64,000 nt of DNA from a virus. Below the pieces are notes generated by a model. It saw nothing but the letters and a program-made list of their open reading frames with translations, searched no databases and was not told the DNA's origin. The position numbers and the translations under genes were made by a program. This document shows, piece by piece, positions 17,844-26,127 of this stretch. The stretch spans positions 1-64,000 of IMG/VR virus record IMGVR_UViG_3300022911_000003; one strand, given 5' to 3'. Each line of letters starts with the position of its first letter. Within the stretch, counting starts at the first letter, position 1.

Positions 17844-17857
17844 ATGTTGCACGTGTC
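17844..17857 (+). promoter_or_regulatory. Operator-like motif, site 1
   Basis: ATGTTGCACGTGTC lies between the -10 box and the start of the HTH gene. The identical 14-mer occurs at 38746-38759 and a one-base variant on the other strand at 37217-37230, both in promoter regions. Position after the -10 box suits repression by a bound protein, perhaps the product of the gene it precedes. Confidence 0.45.
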
Positions 17858-17872
17858 GCATGGAAGATAAAC

Positions 17873-18127
17873 ATGACAACTGAACTTTCCCCAGAAATGG
17901 CCGATTTCTTTATCCGACTCAGCGTGACTGGAATGACTGAGCCCGAGTTTGGACATCGTGCCAACCTATCTGCTGCCACGCTGCGGCGCTGGCGCAATGG
18001 TCGCCCGCCCGAGGGTAACCGACTCGGCACAGCAGTAGCCGCAGTCAACCAGGTCCTTCGCGAAAAGCGGGACCGCATCGACGAACTTCTCAACGCTGAC
18101 AAAGGAGTTTCAGCACATGGCGAATGA
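17873..18127 (+). CDS. Small HTH regulator
   Basis: 84 residues from ATG 17873, chosen over an upstream in-frame ATG because GGAAG lies 6-7 bp before it and the longer start would cover the operator. MTEPEFGHRANLSAATLRRW looks like a helix-turn-helix, followed by a basic helix. It is the first gene of the rightward operon, divergent from recT, the usual place for a Cro/CI-like regulator. Overlaps the next gene by 11 bp. Confidence 0.6.
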   Translation: MTTELSPEMADFFIRLSVTGMTEPEFGHRANLSAATLRRWRNGRPPEGNRLGTAVAAVNQVLREKRDRIDELLNADKGVSAHGE

Positions 18128-18833
18128 CGAACCCGCTGGCCAAGGCCACAACCGCAGTCCGGAAGATGTCTTCCAAGAGCACCTGAGCCTGGTCCTGCGT
18201 CACAAGCGCGGTCCTCTGGCTCTGGCCAAGGCTGCGTTCGATGCGCAGAAGAAAAAACTGAAGTCCCTGTTGGCCGATGCCAAGAAGGACAACATCAAGT
18301 TGGTCCAATTCAATCGAACGATCGACGCTCTGGATATGGATGATGAAGACGCTGCTGCGTCCAACTCGCAGGCTCAGCGTCAATATGATATTTGGGCAGG
18401 GGTCGACGTCGGTGAACAACTGGACTGGCTCGAACCCAAGAACCCCAAGCCCAGCGGCAAAACCGATGCCGAGCGCTGGTATCGCAGGGGTTTTGAAGAT
18501 ATCCGCTTCGGCGCGCTCGACCCCGAAGGCTATATCAATCCTGTCACGGGCAAGGCCGAGCCCGGAATGATCATGCCAGGGTCGCCACCGAAGTACGTCC
18601 CGGCCGAAAATATCAACGACTGGGCCGACGGCGCCAACGCTGCGAACAAGTTGAACGAAGCCGACTTCCTGGCCCGGTGCGACAAGAAAGCCGACACGCC
18701 GGTCGAACAGGCCGCCAAGAAGGGTCGCAAGGCCAAGGCTACGACGCCGGCCGAAACCACGAAGCCGATCGAGGGCGCTGAACTGTCCGACGAACAGCAG
18801 GCCGATCTTGCTGCCGAGTTCGAAGGCGCCTGA
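18117..18833 (+). CDS. Conserved early protein, unknown
   Basis: 238 residues. The first half is helical and basic (HLSLVLRHKRGPLALAKAAF, AQKKKLKSLLADAKKDNIK); a middle segment has RWYRRGFEDIRFG; the C-terminal 50 residues are a Lys/Ala/Glu-rich tail. I have seen similar proteins beside RusA in alphaproteobacterial phages but know no function. Confidence 0.6.
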   Translation: MANDEPAGQGHNRSPEDVFQEHLSLVLRHKRGPLALAKAAFDAQKKKLKSLLADAKKDNIKLVQFNRTIDALDMDDEDAAASNSQAQRQYDIWAGVDVGEQLDWLEPKNPKPSGKTDAERWYRRGFEDIRFGALDPEGYINPVTGKAEPGMIMPGSPPKYVPAENINDWADGANAANKLNEADFLARCDKKADTPVEQAAKKGRKAKATTPAETTKPIEGAELSDEQQADLAAEFEGA

Positions 18834-18853
18834 CCATGGAAGGAAAATATCAC

Positions 18854-19234
18854 ATGCAAACCGCGACCAGACTCCCGACCATCGTCGGCGATCCAACTGC
18901 TCACTCTATCGCAATGTTCCAGAAGCGTGTCTTTCAGCGCCTGACCAAAGGTCTTGAAGGTGAAGACTTCAAGCGCGAACTAACTCTGGCAAGCCAAACC
19001 GAACAAAGAATGCGTCCTCCCATGGGACGCCTGATTGGTCACGGCCAGCAACTCGCAGCGATTCGCGAGCGAAAAGCAGCCGAAGCAATGCCTACCACCT
19101 CTGACTCTGTCGATTCGCGTCAGGTGAAGCGCCGCGTCGAACTGAAGGCCCGCAAGAAAACCGCGGCGGCCGAGCGGAAGGCAGCCATCGCCAATCGTCT
19201 TCGTCAGACCCGGAAGAAAACCGGGACAGCATGA
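18854..19234 (+). CDS. Basic protein, unknown
   Basis: 126 residues from ATG 18854, which has AAGGA 9 bp upstream; ATG 18836 is an alternative. The C-terminal half is strongly basic (KRRVELKARKKTAAAERKAA) and could bind nucleic acid. Overlaps rusA by 4 bp. Confidence 0.55.
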   Translation: MQTATRLPTIVGDPTAHSIAMFQKRVFQRLTKGLEGEDFKRELTLASQTEQRMRPPMGRLIGHGQQLAAIRERKAAEAMPTTSDSVDSRQVKRRVELKARKKTAAAERKAAIANRLRQTRKKTGTA

Positions 19235-19671
19235 CGGATCGAAAGCCTGACCTGCAATTGTTCCTTGGCGGCAAAGTCGTCGCCAAGGGACGGGCACGCA
19301 CCGCAACGCGCAAGCGATCCGCTGCCAAAGGTGGTGGGACGTGGATCGCTCACATCACCCCTCCTGCCACTGAGAACTACGAGAAGGCGATCAAGGCCGA
19401 GGTTCTGAGAATTCTGCGTGCCCCACTATCTGGTCCACTCTGGGTCAAGGTCATCTTCTACATTGCCCCCCCGAGGTCCTGGTCCAAGAAAGCGCAGGCC
19501 GCAGCGGTCGGAACCTACGTCGTTTCTAAGCCAGACCTTGATAACTATGTCAAAATATTCGACGGCCTCAACGAGGTGGCGTGGCACGACGATAGCCAGA
19601 TCGTGAAACTTCAAGCCGTCAAAAAGTACAGCGAGGCGCCCGGAATGGCTCTCCAGATATTCCGTTTATAA
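19231..19671 (+). CDS. rusA: RusA-family Holliday junction resolvase
   Basis: 146 residues. SKPDLDNYVKIFDGLNEVAW near 99-118 carries the conserved aspartates (102, 104, 111) of RusA, followed by HDDSQIVKLQ. The family cuts four-way DNA junctions, which should help resolve branched concatemers before packaging and completes the RecE/RecT/ExoX recombination set of the divergent operon. Confidence 0.85.
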   Translation: MTDRKPDLQLFLGGKVVAKGRARTATRKRSAAKGGGTWIAHITPPATENYEKAIKAEVLRILRAPLSGPLWVKVIFYIAPPRSWSKKAQAAAVGTYVVSKPDLDNYVKIFDGLNEVAWHDDSQIVKLQAVKKYSEAPGMALQIFRL

Positions 19672-19684
19672 CAAGGGGATTTCC

Positions 19685-20908
19685 TTGACACATTCTGATT
19701 GCAGCCTCCACCTCGGAGACTGTCGTGAAGTCATGGCTGCGATGCCGGACAACTCTGTAGACTCGATCGTCTGTGATCCGCCGTATGAAATCGACTTCAT
19801 GGGCAAAGGTTGGGACAGGTCTGGCATAGCCTATGATCCTGTGGTCTGGCAGCAATGTCTCAGAGTTCTGAGGCCTGGTGGGCACATGGTCGCGGCGTCT
19901 CACGTCAAGACGTATCACCGCATGGCAATAGCGATCGAGGATTCCGGGTTTGAGATCCGCGACATGATACCTTGGATCTATTCCAGTGGTTTCCCGAAGA
20001 ACCATGACGCGGAGCGCGCCGTGGCTCAGAAGCAATGCGTGCTGCCCGGCCGGCACTTCTCACGCCAGGTTCCGGAAGGTGCAAAGTTCATGGAAGGCGA
20101 CCACATTTGCCACGAGACTGCGGACAGTCTCATATGGAAAGGCTTTGGCACAGCCCTGAAACCGGCCAACGAACCATTCTGTCTGGCCCGCAAGCCACTT
20201 GATGGCAGCGTGGCTGAGAACATCCTGAAATGGGGCGTTGGGGTGCTGAATATCGACGACTGCAGGGTTGGGGATGACGAGGCAGAGCGCGGACGCTGGC
20301 CGGCCAACATCATTACTGACGGTTCTGAACCGATCACTAGCCAGTTTCCAGAGGTCGCTGCGGGCGGGGGTTTGACTGGTAACGAGCCATCTCGTCCCAT
20401 GGGCGGCCATGTCTACGGTGACATGAATGGGCGGCACACGTGGCAGTCCTATGATGACTTCGGATCAGCGGCGCGGTTCTTCTACTGTGCCAAGTCATCT
20501 ACAGAGGATCGTGAACACGGCCTTGAAATGCTGGAACACCAGTTGCCGGCTGCTGCGCAGTTCAGGCCGAACCACTTGGAAAAGGCCAATGATGGCGAGG
20601 CGGGAAACCCATATGGACGGTACAGGAAGCGCAAAAATATCCATCCGACCGTCAAGCCAGTGGGCCTGATGCGATACCTGTGCCGGCTGATCACGCCACG
20701 AGGCGGAACGGTACTGGACCCTTTTATGGGATCTGGCAGCACGGGCAAGGCAGCGAGGCACGAGATCTTCAAATTCATCGGCATCGACATCACGCCTGAA
20801 TATTATGAAATCGCCACCAGACGCCTGAGTGCGGTCGTGGCTCAAATGGATCTATTCCGGCACGTCAAACCCCAAGCCCAGCAACCCAGCATGTTCGGTG
20901 ACGAATGA
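19685..20908 (+). CDS. DNA adenine/cytosine-N4 methyltransferase, beta class
   Basis: 407 residues from a TTG start with AAGGGGA 5 bp upstream. The catalytic DPPY is at residues 31-34 and the cofactor-binding DPFMGSGSTG is at 345-354, the motif order of beta-class N6A/N4C methyltransferases. The stretch between would recognise the target. No restriction enzyme is nearby, so it probably protects phage DNA. Overlaps the C5-methyltransferase gene by 4 bp. Confidence 0.8.
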   Translation: MTHSDCSLHLGDCREVMAAMPDNSVDSIVCDPPYEIDFMGKGWDRSGIAYDPVVWQQCLRVLRPGGHMVAASHVKTYHRMAIAIEDSGFEIRDMIPWIYSSGFPKNHDAERAVAQKQCVLPGRHFSRQVPEGAKFMEGDHICHETADSLIWKGFGTALKPANEPFCLARKPLDGSVAENILKWGVGVLNIDDCRVGDDEAERGRWPANIITDGSEPITSQFPEVAAGGGLTGNEPSRPMGGHVYGDMNGRHTWQSYDDFGSAARFFYCAKSSTEDREHGLEMLEHQLPAAAQFRPNHLEKANDGEAGNPYGRYRKRKNIHPTVKPVGLMRYLCRLITPRGGTVLDPFMGSGSTGKAARHEIFKFIGIDITPEYYEIATRRLSAVVAQMDLFRHVKPQAQQPSMFGDE

Positions 20909-22215
20909 GTGAGGCAGAAAATGACCTGGATCTATGTCCCATCAACCTCATCAGTCTGTGTACCGGAGGAGGCGGACTCGATCTCGGATTCGAGTTGGCG
21001 GTTCCAGGTGCTCGAAGCGTCGTGCTGGTCGAGAGGGAAACCTACGCGATCGCGCAACTGGTATCAGCTATGGAAGCGGGGCTTATGGCTCCAGCGCCTG
21101 TGTGGAGCGATGTGTTCACCTTCCGCGGCCGAGACTGGCGTGGCGCAGTGGACGGCGTCATTGGTGGAATCCCGTGCCAACCACACAGTCTCGCTGGCAA
21201 GCGACTCGGCGAAGAAGACGAACGCGATCTCTGGTCCGATGCAAGGCGAATCATCGTCCAGTCCGGGGCGTGGTTCTGCCTCATTGAAAACGTCCGCGGC
21301 ATGGTCTCATCGGGCGGACTCGAGCGAGTTTGGCGAGACCTTCGACGGCTTGGTTTCACGGTTGAGGTTGGACTGTTCACGGCGGAGGAAGTCGGCGCCA
21401 GTCACGAGCGGGAGCGAGTCTTCATCCTCGCAGTGGCGAACCCCGACCGACGACTCGAACCGCGGCGGAGCGCAGTCCGGCCTGAAGCGGCTTCAGGCCG
21501 GACATACAATGAACCTGCAAGATCAAGTGGTGGACTTTCGTGTGGAGTCGGCCAGGCCGACTCCAGCGACACGGGATTACAAGGGCGCGAACTCAGCGGA
21601 TCACTTGGAGAACGGCACGGGTCGGAAGCATCTGGATCAACTGCCAAACTTCGTCCAGCACATTTGGTCGACGCCCAGGGCGTCGGACGGGGAGAAGGGC
21701 AGTCCGAATCAGGATTTCGGAGCAGGCGGGACACCTTTGCCGGCGCAAGCAGTGCAATGGCAGACGCCGAAGGTGGCGCCGGGGGCCTATACGAGGGACC
21801 GCGGCCAGAAAGGTCAGGAACGCCTGTCCGTCGAGGGACAGGCGCGGAGCGAGACTTGGTCGACACCGTCGGTAGCGGACGTGATGGGGGGCAGGCTGTC
21901 TCGGGACCGAGACAGGTCGGACGAACTGTTGATGAACGGTCAGGCGGCTTCCCTATCTTCCCACCTGGACCAAATGACTTATCCGGTTGGCGGGATATCC
22001 TCGACCGAGCGCCGGAGTTTGAACCCAGTTTTCGTCGAGTATCTGATGGGTTGGCCTCTCGGATGGACATTGCTCGCGTGGACCGACTTAGGATGCTCGG
22101 CAACGGCGTTGTGCCACTTCAAGCAGCGTATGCGGTCAGAACTCTTGCGCATCGGCTTGCCGCCAGAGGCTCCGCTGGTGCAGCCAGACTTGTTCGGATG
22201 ATGGACCATGACTGA
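20905..22215 (+). CDS. DNA cytosine-5 methyltransferase
   Basis: 436 residues. Motif I is LCTGGGGLDLGFE (18-30), motif IV GGIPCQPHSLAGKR with catalytic Cys91, motif VI ENVRG (129-132), motif VIII RERVFILA (170-176), and motif X MLGNGVVPLQAAYAV near the end. The variable region (180-350) is Gly/Arg/Ser-rich with four repeats of the type VANP, LVDAQG, MADAEG and LVDTVG. These four spots read WRTP, WSTP, WQTP and WSTP in the +1 frame, which is open for the whole length of the gene. Confidence 0.8.
   Translation: MSEAENDLDLCPINLISLCTGGGGLDLGFELAVPGARSVVLVERETYAIAQLVSAMEAGLMAPAPVWSDVFTFRGRDWRGAVDGVIGGIPCQPHSLAGKRLGEEDERDLWSDARRIIVQSGAWFCLIENVRGMVSSGGLERVWRDLRRLGFTVEVGLFTAEEVGASHERERVFILAVANPDRRLEPRRSAVRPEAASGRTYNEPARSSGGLSCGVGQADSSDTGLQGRELSGSLGERHGSEASGSTAKLRPAHLVDAQGVGRGEGQSESGFRSRRDTFAGASSAMADAEGGAGGLYEGPRPERSGTPVRRGTGAERDLVDTVGSGRDGGQAVSGPRQVGRTVDERSGGFPIFPPGPNDLSGWRDILDRAPEFEPSFRRVSDGLASRMDIARVDRLRMLGNGVVPLQAAYAVRTLAHRLAARGSAGAARLVRMMDHD
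21431..22201 (+). CDS. Possible second protein in the +1 frame of the C5-methyltransferase gene
   Basis: The +1 frame (relative to the methyltransferase) is open from 20909 to 22201. From about 21431 it reads like a real protein: WRTPTDDSNRGGAQSG, WSTPRASDGEKGSPNQ, WQTPKVAPGAYTRDRG, WSTPSVADVMGG, and near the end LNPVFVEYLMGWPLGWTLL. I know WPTP repeats and an LNP..VE..MGWP.GWT end from phage methyltransferase-like proteins. Translation could use an internal ATG at 21509 or a +1 frameshift after methyltransferase motif VIII. The listed start is where similarity to the expected pattern begins, not a start codon. Confidence 0.4.
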   Translation, partial: QWRTPTDDSNRGGAQSGLKRLQAGHTMNLQDQVVDFRVESARPTPATRDYKGANSADHLENGTGRKHLDQLPNFVQHIWSTPRASDGEKGSPNQDFGAGGTPLPAQAVQWQTPKVAPGAYTRDRGQKGQERLSVEGQARSETWSTPSVADVMGGRLSRDRDRSDELLMNGQAASLSSHLDQMTYPVGGISSTERRSLNPVFVEYLMGWPLGWTLLAWTDLGCSATALCHFKQRMRSELLRIGLPPEAPLVQPDLFG

Positions 22216-23578
22216 AACATCAAATCTTGGCAGCGAGCAGGCCCTTCTCGGCACGCTGCTGTACGAGAACGAGGCGCTTGAACTGATCCAGAACGGCTTA
22301 AAGCCGGAACACTTCGCAGAGCCATTCCACCAGAGACTGTTCGCAACGATCCTGGCATGGCGCGATGAGAGGCCGGCCAGGTTGGCGAACCCAACCCTGT
22401 TGGCGAAGAAGTTTGCCGAGGATCAGGCCTACCTCGACTTGGGCGGCATAACTTATTTCGCCGATCTGGTCGACCGCGCCCCTCCTATGGCCAACATCGG
22501 CCAGTACGCCCGCGACATTCTTAACCTGTGGCAGTTGCGCAGGCTCGAGTCGGCCGCGAGCAGGGCGACAGTATTTGATGATGCTCAGGAGGCTATGTCG
22601 TTCCTGAGAAAAGCCGTGGACAGCATCGACGAGGCCAGCCCCGAGGAAGATGACCTTGAGGCGTCCGACACCATTGCTGCGAAGTTTATGGCCCAAATGG
22701 GAGACATGGCGAGGTCTGGGAAGACTCTGGGTCTCAGGTCTGGACTGGCGTCATTCGATGATGTGGTGGGCGGCCTTGTCCCGTCGGACCTGATTATTCT
22801 CGCAGGCACGGCGTCCATGGGCAAGAGTCTGGCCGGCCGATCACTGATCTACAAGGCCGCTGCGGCAAATCCGGACAAACTGTTCCTGATCTACAGCTTG
22901 GAAATGCCGAAGTGGCAGTTGATGGCCCGGACCATCTCGGAACTGGCGTACTGGAAAGGCCAGAAGATTCCGTACCGAAACTACAAGTCTCCGTCGGTCC
23001 GGATGCAGGAGGACCTGCTGCCGTTTCAGGACATGGTTCCGTCCAATGTGCTGATATCGGAGCGCCGCCGCCTGTCGATGGAGGATATCGAGCGCAGCGT
23101 CAGGCGGACAGTCCGAACCAAAGGCCAGGTCGGGGCATATCTCGTCGACCACATCCATGAACTCAGGGTCGACGACAAAGCCTTCGATCCCTACGGCGAG
23201 GCGGCGGGACGGGCCAAGGTGCTGAATGCTGAACTGGGACTGACGGGTATTTTGCTGAGCCAGTTGAGCCGGGCGGTCCAGGGCCGGGACGGAAAGCGAC
23301 CCTTGATCTCCGACCTGCGACAGTCCGGGTCTTTGGAGCAGAAGGCCGACGTCGTCATGTTCCCATACCGAGAATGGCAGGTCCTGAAAGACGAAAAGCC
23401 CCGAAAGGAATCGGCGCAGCAGGACTGGGAAAACAAGATGGCGGCGGCGAAGAACAAGTTGACCATGATCTATGCCAAGGTCAGGTCCGGAGCGCCCGAG
23501 GACCGTGACATGTGGTGCAACCCGGCCTTCGACACTTTCGCCGATCAAGCCCCGGCCGACACGATCTGGGAGGACTGA
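22208..23578 (+). CDS. dnaB: Replicative DNA helicase, DnaB-like
   Basis: 456 residues. An N-terminal DnaB domain (GSEQALLGTLLYENEALELI) is followed by the RecA-like motor with Walker A AGTASMGKS (199-207), the FLIYSLEMPKWQLMAR segment, the Walker B-like YLVDHIHEL and ISDLRQSGSLEQKADVV. It unwinds the fork during phage replication. The start overlaps the methyltransferase gene by 8 bp. Confidence 0.85.
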   Translation: MTETSNLGSEQALLGTLLYENEALELIQNGLKPEHFAEPFHQRLFATILAWRDERPARLANPTLLAKKFAEDQAYLDLGGITYFADLVDRAPPMANIGQYARDILNLWQLRRLESAASRATVFDDAQEAMSFLRKAVDSIDEASPEEDDLEASDTIAAKFMAQMGDMARSGKTLGLRSGLASFDDVVGGLVPSDLIILAGTASMGKSLAGRSLIYKAAAANPDKLFLIYSLEMPKWQLMARTISELAYWKGQKIPYRNYKSPSVRMQEDLLPFQDMVPSNVLISERRRLSMEDIERSVRRTVRTKGQVGAYLVDHIHELRVDDKAFDPYGEAAGRAKVLNAELGLTGILLSQLSRAVQGRDGKRPLISDLRQSGSLEQKADVVMFPYREWQVLKDEKPRKESAQQDWENKMAAAKNKLTMIYAKVRSGAPEDRDMWCNPAFDTFADQAPADTIWED

Positions 23579-23682
23579 GATTTCGGTGGCGTTCTGACGA
23601 TATTTTGGTAAGAGTGGCGGGGCGGCGAGGTCCTGAGAAACCTCAACCGCCACATTATCGGCCTGCAAGGAGGGCCGCGCAC

Positions 23683-23733
23683 ATGAAAAACAATAGACGA
23701 CACACGTGTACGATTCAAGACGGTCTTTGCTGA
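23683..23733 (+). CDS. 16-codon leader-type reading frame
   Basis: ATG 23683 follows the strongest ribosome site of the region (AAGGAGG, 8-9 bp upstream), yet the frame encodes only MKNNRRHTCTIQDGLC. Its TGA lies 3 bp before the ATG of the next gene, whose own ribosome site is poor. It may exist to deliver ribosomes to that gene by reinitiation. The peptide itself looks ordinary. Confidence 0.4.
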   Translation: MKNNRRHTCTIQDGLC

Positions 23734-23736
23734 CCA

Positions 23737-24486
23737 ATGTCTGACGTCGCGACTCTCATTGCAGATATGGTCAAGGGCGGGGTCGATGCCGACCTTATCG
23801 GCCGCGTGGCCGCTGCCTTGGTAGACGCCAAGGGCTCGACCGTGCCTGTCGAAAACTCCAATGATAAACGTCGCGAGAGAAACCGCAGGTATTACGAAAA
23901 GCGTCTTAATTCAGACGACAATAAGACGATTTCAGACGACCAAGACGCTGAAACGTCTAAACCCCCTTTCCCCGCTTCTTCTCCTTCCTGCCCCCCGGAT
24001 GGTCCCCCTTCCCTTGCCCCCGAACCCCCTAAACCCATCCCCCCCTTAACCCCCCTTCCTTCCTCATCATCACCCCAAACCCGTTCGGTCATCGCGCGGC
24101 CCGAAGGCGATCTTTTCGAGTTGGAAGTTCAACCGACGGCCAAGCAGGCTGATCAGGAATTGCTGAGCGACTTCGACGTTTTCTGGATGGAATATCCCAG
24201 CAAAAAAGCCAAACCGAAGGCCGTCGAGTCCTACCGAAAAGCCAGAAAAAAGGCTACGGCGCAGGAAATTCTCAGGGGTTTGGAGGCGTACAAACAACAC
24301 AAACCTCCTGACCGAAGTTGGCTTAACCCGACGACATTCCTGAACCAACAACGATGGACAGACGAACATGAACCAGGCCAGCACCAGTCTCACCGTCAGA
24401 CCTCCGGAGAGCGAAATCACGAAGGCACAATGCGAGCTTTTGACCTCGCCGATCAGCTTTTTGAACAAAGGAATCGACGCGCTTGA
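23737..24486 (+). CDS. Replication initiator/helicase-loader-like protein
   Basis: 249 residues. A short N-terminal helical domain, then a long Pro/Ser-rich linker (about 70-120), then a domain with FWMEYPSKKAKPKAVESYRK and WLNPTTFLNQQRW, a pattern found in phage replication and DnaT-like proteins. Position directly after dnaB supports a loading role. The end overlaps the next gene by 119 bp in another frame. Confidence 0.6.
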   Translation: MSDVATLIADMVKGGVDADLIGRVAAALVDAKGSTVPVENSNDKRRERNRRYYEKRLNSDDNKTISDDQDAETSKPPFPASSPSCPPDGPPSLAPEPPKPIPPLTPLPSSSSPQTRSVIARPEGDLFELEVQPTAKQADQELLSDFDVFWMEYPSKKAKPKAVESYRKARKKATAQEILRGLEAYKQHKPPDRSWLNPTTFLNQQRWTDEHEPGQHQSHRQTSGERNHEGTMRAFDLADQLFEQRNRRA

Positions 24487-24853
24487 GCGAAACCTGAGCG
24501 ACGTCGAAAATCGGGATGAGATTCGGCGCGAGGCCCGTCTTGTCCTGCTGGCCCAGACTCCAGGCACTAGGTCCGAGATCAAGGAGATCGTGTTTCGAAT
24601 CCTGAACCACTACGAAAGCTTTGATCGACGTTCGATCGAGTCCAAGGCGATGCTGGTCGACGACTGGCTCGAGTCGTTGGCGGAGTGGCCGGCCGACGTT
24701 CTGCGGGGCATGGCAAAGGCTTGGCGCGAGAATCCGAAGTCGGAATATTTTCCGACCGTGGGCAAGGTCATCGACGAAATCCCGGCGCAGTTCAAGGATC
24801 GCTACAAGGCGATGTATTCCGCGCAGCAGGTCGCTAAGCAGGAGTGGTTCTAA
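24368..24853 (+). CDS. Replication-region helical protein
   Basis: 161 residues, mainly helical. WPADVLRGMAKAWRENPKSE followed by FPTVGKVIDEI resembles phage proteins that accompany helicase loaders. It starts 119 bp inside the previous gene, a long overlap for this compact genome. The overlap covers the C-terminal tail of one protein and the N-terminal tail of the other, the parts most likely to be flexible. Confidence 0.6.
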   Translation: MNQASTSLTVRPPESEITKAQCELLTSPISFLNKGIDALERNLSDVENRDEIRREARLVLLAQTPGTRSEIKEIVFRILNHYESFDRRSIESKAMLVDDWLESLAEWPADVLRGMAKAWRENPKSEYFPTVGKVIDEIPAQFKDRYKAMYSAQQVAKQEWF

Positions 24854-25647
24854 TGGCTGAAACTACAGGAATTTCGTGGACTGATTCTACAATCAACTTC
24901 TGGATAGGGTGCACAAAAGTTGGACCTGGGTGTCAAAATTGCTACGCCGAGGCGATGAATCACAGGTTCGGCGGCGGCAACTGGGGTGCAGGAGCGCCGC
25001 GTAAGCGCACGGCTCAGGCCACGCGCAACAACCTGCTCAAGTGGCAGCGCGAGGCGGATAAGACCGGGGTCCGTCGAAAGGTGTTCATCAACTCCATGTC
25101 GGACTTCTGGGACAACGAAGTGCCGATAGAATGGCGCGAGGAAGACGCCGTGGTCATGGCGGCGTGCGACGGTCTGGATCTGCAACTCGTGACGAAGCGG
25201 ATTGGAAATGTGCCGAAACTCCTGCCAAGGGCGTGGTCGTCACATTGGCCAGCACATGTTTGGCAGATGATCACGGTCTGCAATCACGATGAATATTTGC
25301 GGGACACTCCCAAATTGGCACCCGTTATCGACATGGGCTGCAAAGTCACAGGCCTGTCTGCCGAGCCGCTTCTTGGTCCAATCAGGGTAGGCGCCTATGC
25401 GGATATGCTTAAATGGGTAATCGTCGGCGGTGAGTCTGGAAGCTTCGCGCGGCGCTACAATATCGAATGGGCCATGGATATCGCTGATAATTGCAGCCAA
25501 TATGGCATCGCATTTTTCCATAAGCAACTCGGCTCAAGACCTGTCGGCGTTGATGGCCGGCCGATCTACACCAAGGATAGGTCTGGAACGCATAGCGGTG
25601 ATTGGCCTAAGAATTTGTGCCGGCAAGAATTCCCGGTGGCCGCATGA
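24853..25647 (+). CDS. Phage Gp37/Gp68 (DUF5131) family protein
   Basis: 264 residues from an ATG overlapping the previous stop (TAATG). The N-terminal GISWTDSTINFW and CTKVGPGCQNCYAEAM are signatures of this family; the cysteines resemble a radical-SAM cluster but with wider spacing. LSAEPLLGPI and VIVGGESG follow. The family is widespread in phages and prophages; its reaction is not established as far as I know. Confidence 0.75.
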   Translation: MAETTGISWTDSTINFWIGCTKVGPGCQNCYAEAMNHRFGGGNWGAGAPRKRTAQATRNNLLKWQREADKTGVRRKVFINSMSDFWDNEVPIEWREEDAVVMAACDGLDLQLVTKRIGNVPKLLPRAWSSHWPAHVWQMITVCNHDEYLRDTPKLAPVIDMGCKVTGLSAEPLLGPIRVGAYADMLKWVIVGGESGSFARRYNIEWAMDIADNCSQYGIAFFHKQLGSRPVGVDGRPIYTKDRSGTHSGDWPKNLCRQEFPVAA

Positions 25648-26111
25648 CTCCCGAACTTGAAGCCGCGTATCGCCGCATCGCCGTGCTCGAGTCTGAACTG
25701 GCTGTGTATCGCGGCCGTGACGTGTCTGAAGTATCCGTTACCGAGACTGACCGTGTCGTCGCTGTATTCGGGATCACTAAGCAGGGCGCCGAAGTTCTGA
25801 TCTCTCTCGCCAAGCACCCCGATATTCTGATGAACGCGGATCGCTTTGACAAGGTGTTTCCAAGGCCAGACGACGAATTTCGCGAAACGAACCACCTCAA
25901 GGTGGTGATTTGCCGGATCAGGAAAAAGGTTCCTGGTTCGATCGACACGCATCACGGTTATGGCTACCGGATCAATAAGGACTGGTTGGAATTTAATCGG
26001 GACGTGTTTTCCCTGCCAAAACCGCTGGACGTGACCCAGAGACTTCCCGACAGACACCTTGAGGGCTTCCGCCGCGCATCGCTGAGCGCGGAACACCAAC
26101 AGGCTTCCTGA
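25644..26111 (+). CDS. OmpR/PhoB-like winged-helix protein
   Basis: 155 residues from an ATGA overlap. After a short helical N-terminus (AYRRIAVLESELAVYRG), residues about 35-115 read like a response-regulator DNA-binding domain: TKQGAEVLISLAKHPDILMN, LKVVICRIRKKVPGSIDTHH and GYGYRI. No receiver domain is present, so it would act without phosphorylation. It might control later phage genes or a host regulon. Confidence 0.65.
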   Translation: MTPELEAAYRRIAVLESELAVYRGRDVSEVSVTETDRVVAVFGITKQGAEVLISLAKHPDILMNADRFDKVFPRPDDEFRETNHLKVVICRIRKKVPGSIDTHHGYGYRINKDWLEFNRDVFSLPKPLDVTQRLPDRHLEGFRRASLSAEHQQAS

Positions 26112-26127
26112 CAAGTTTACGGAGAAT

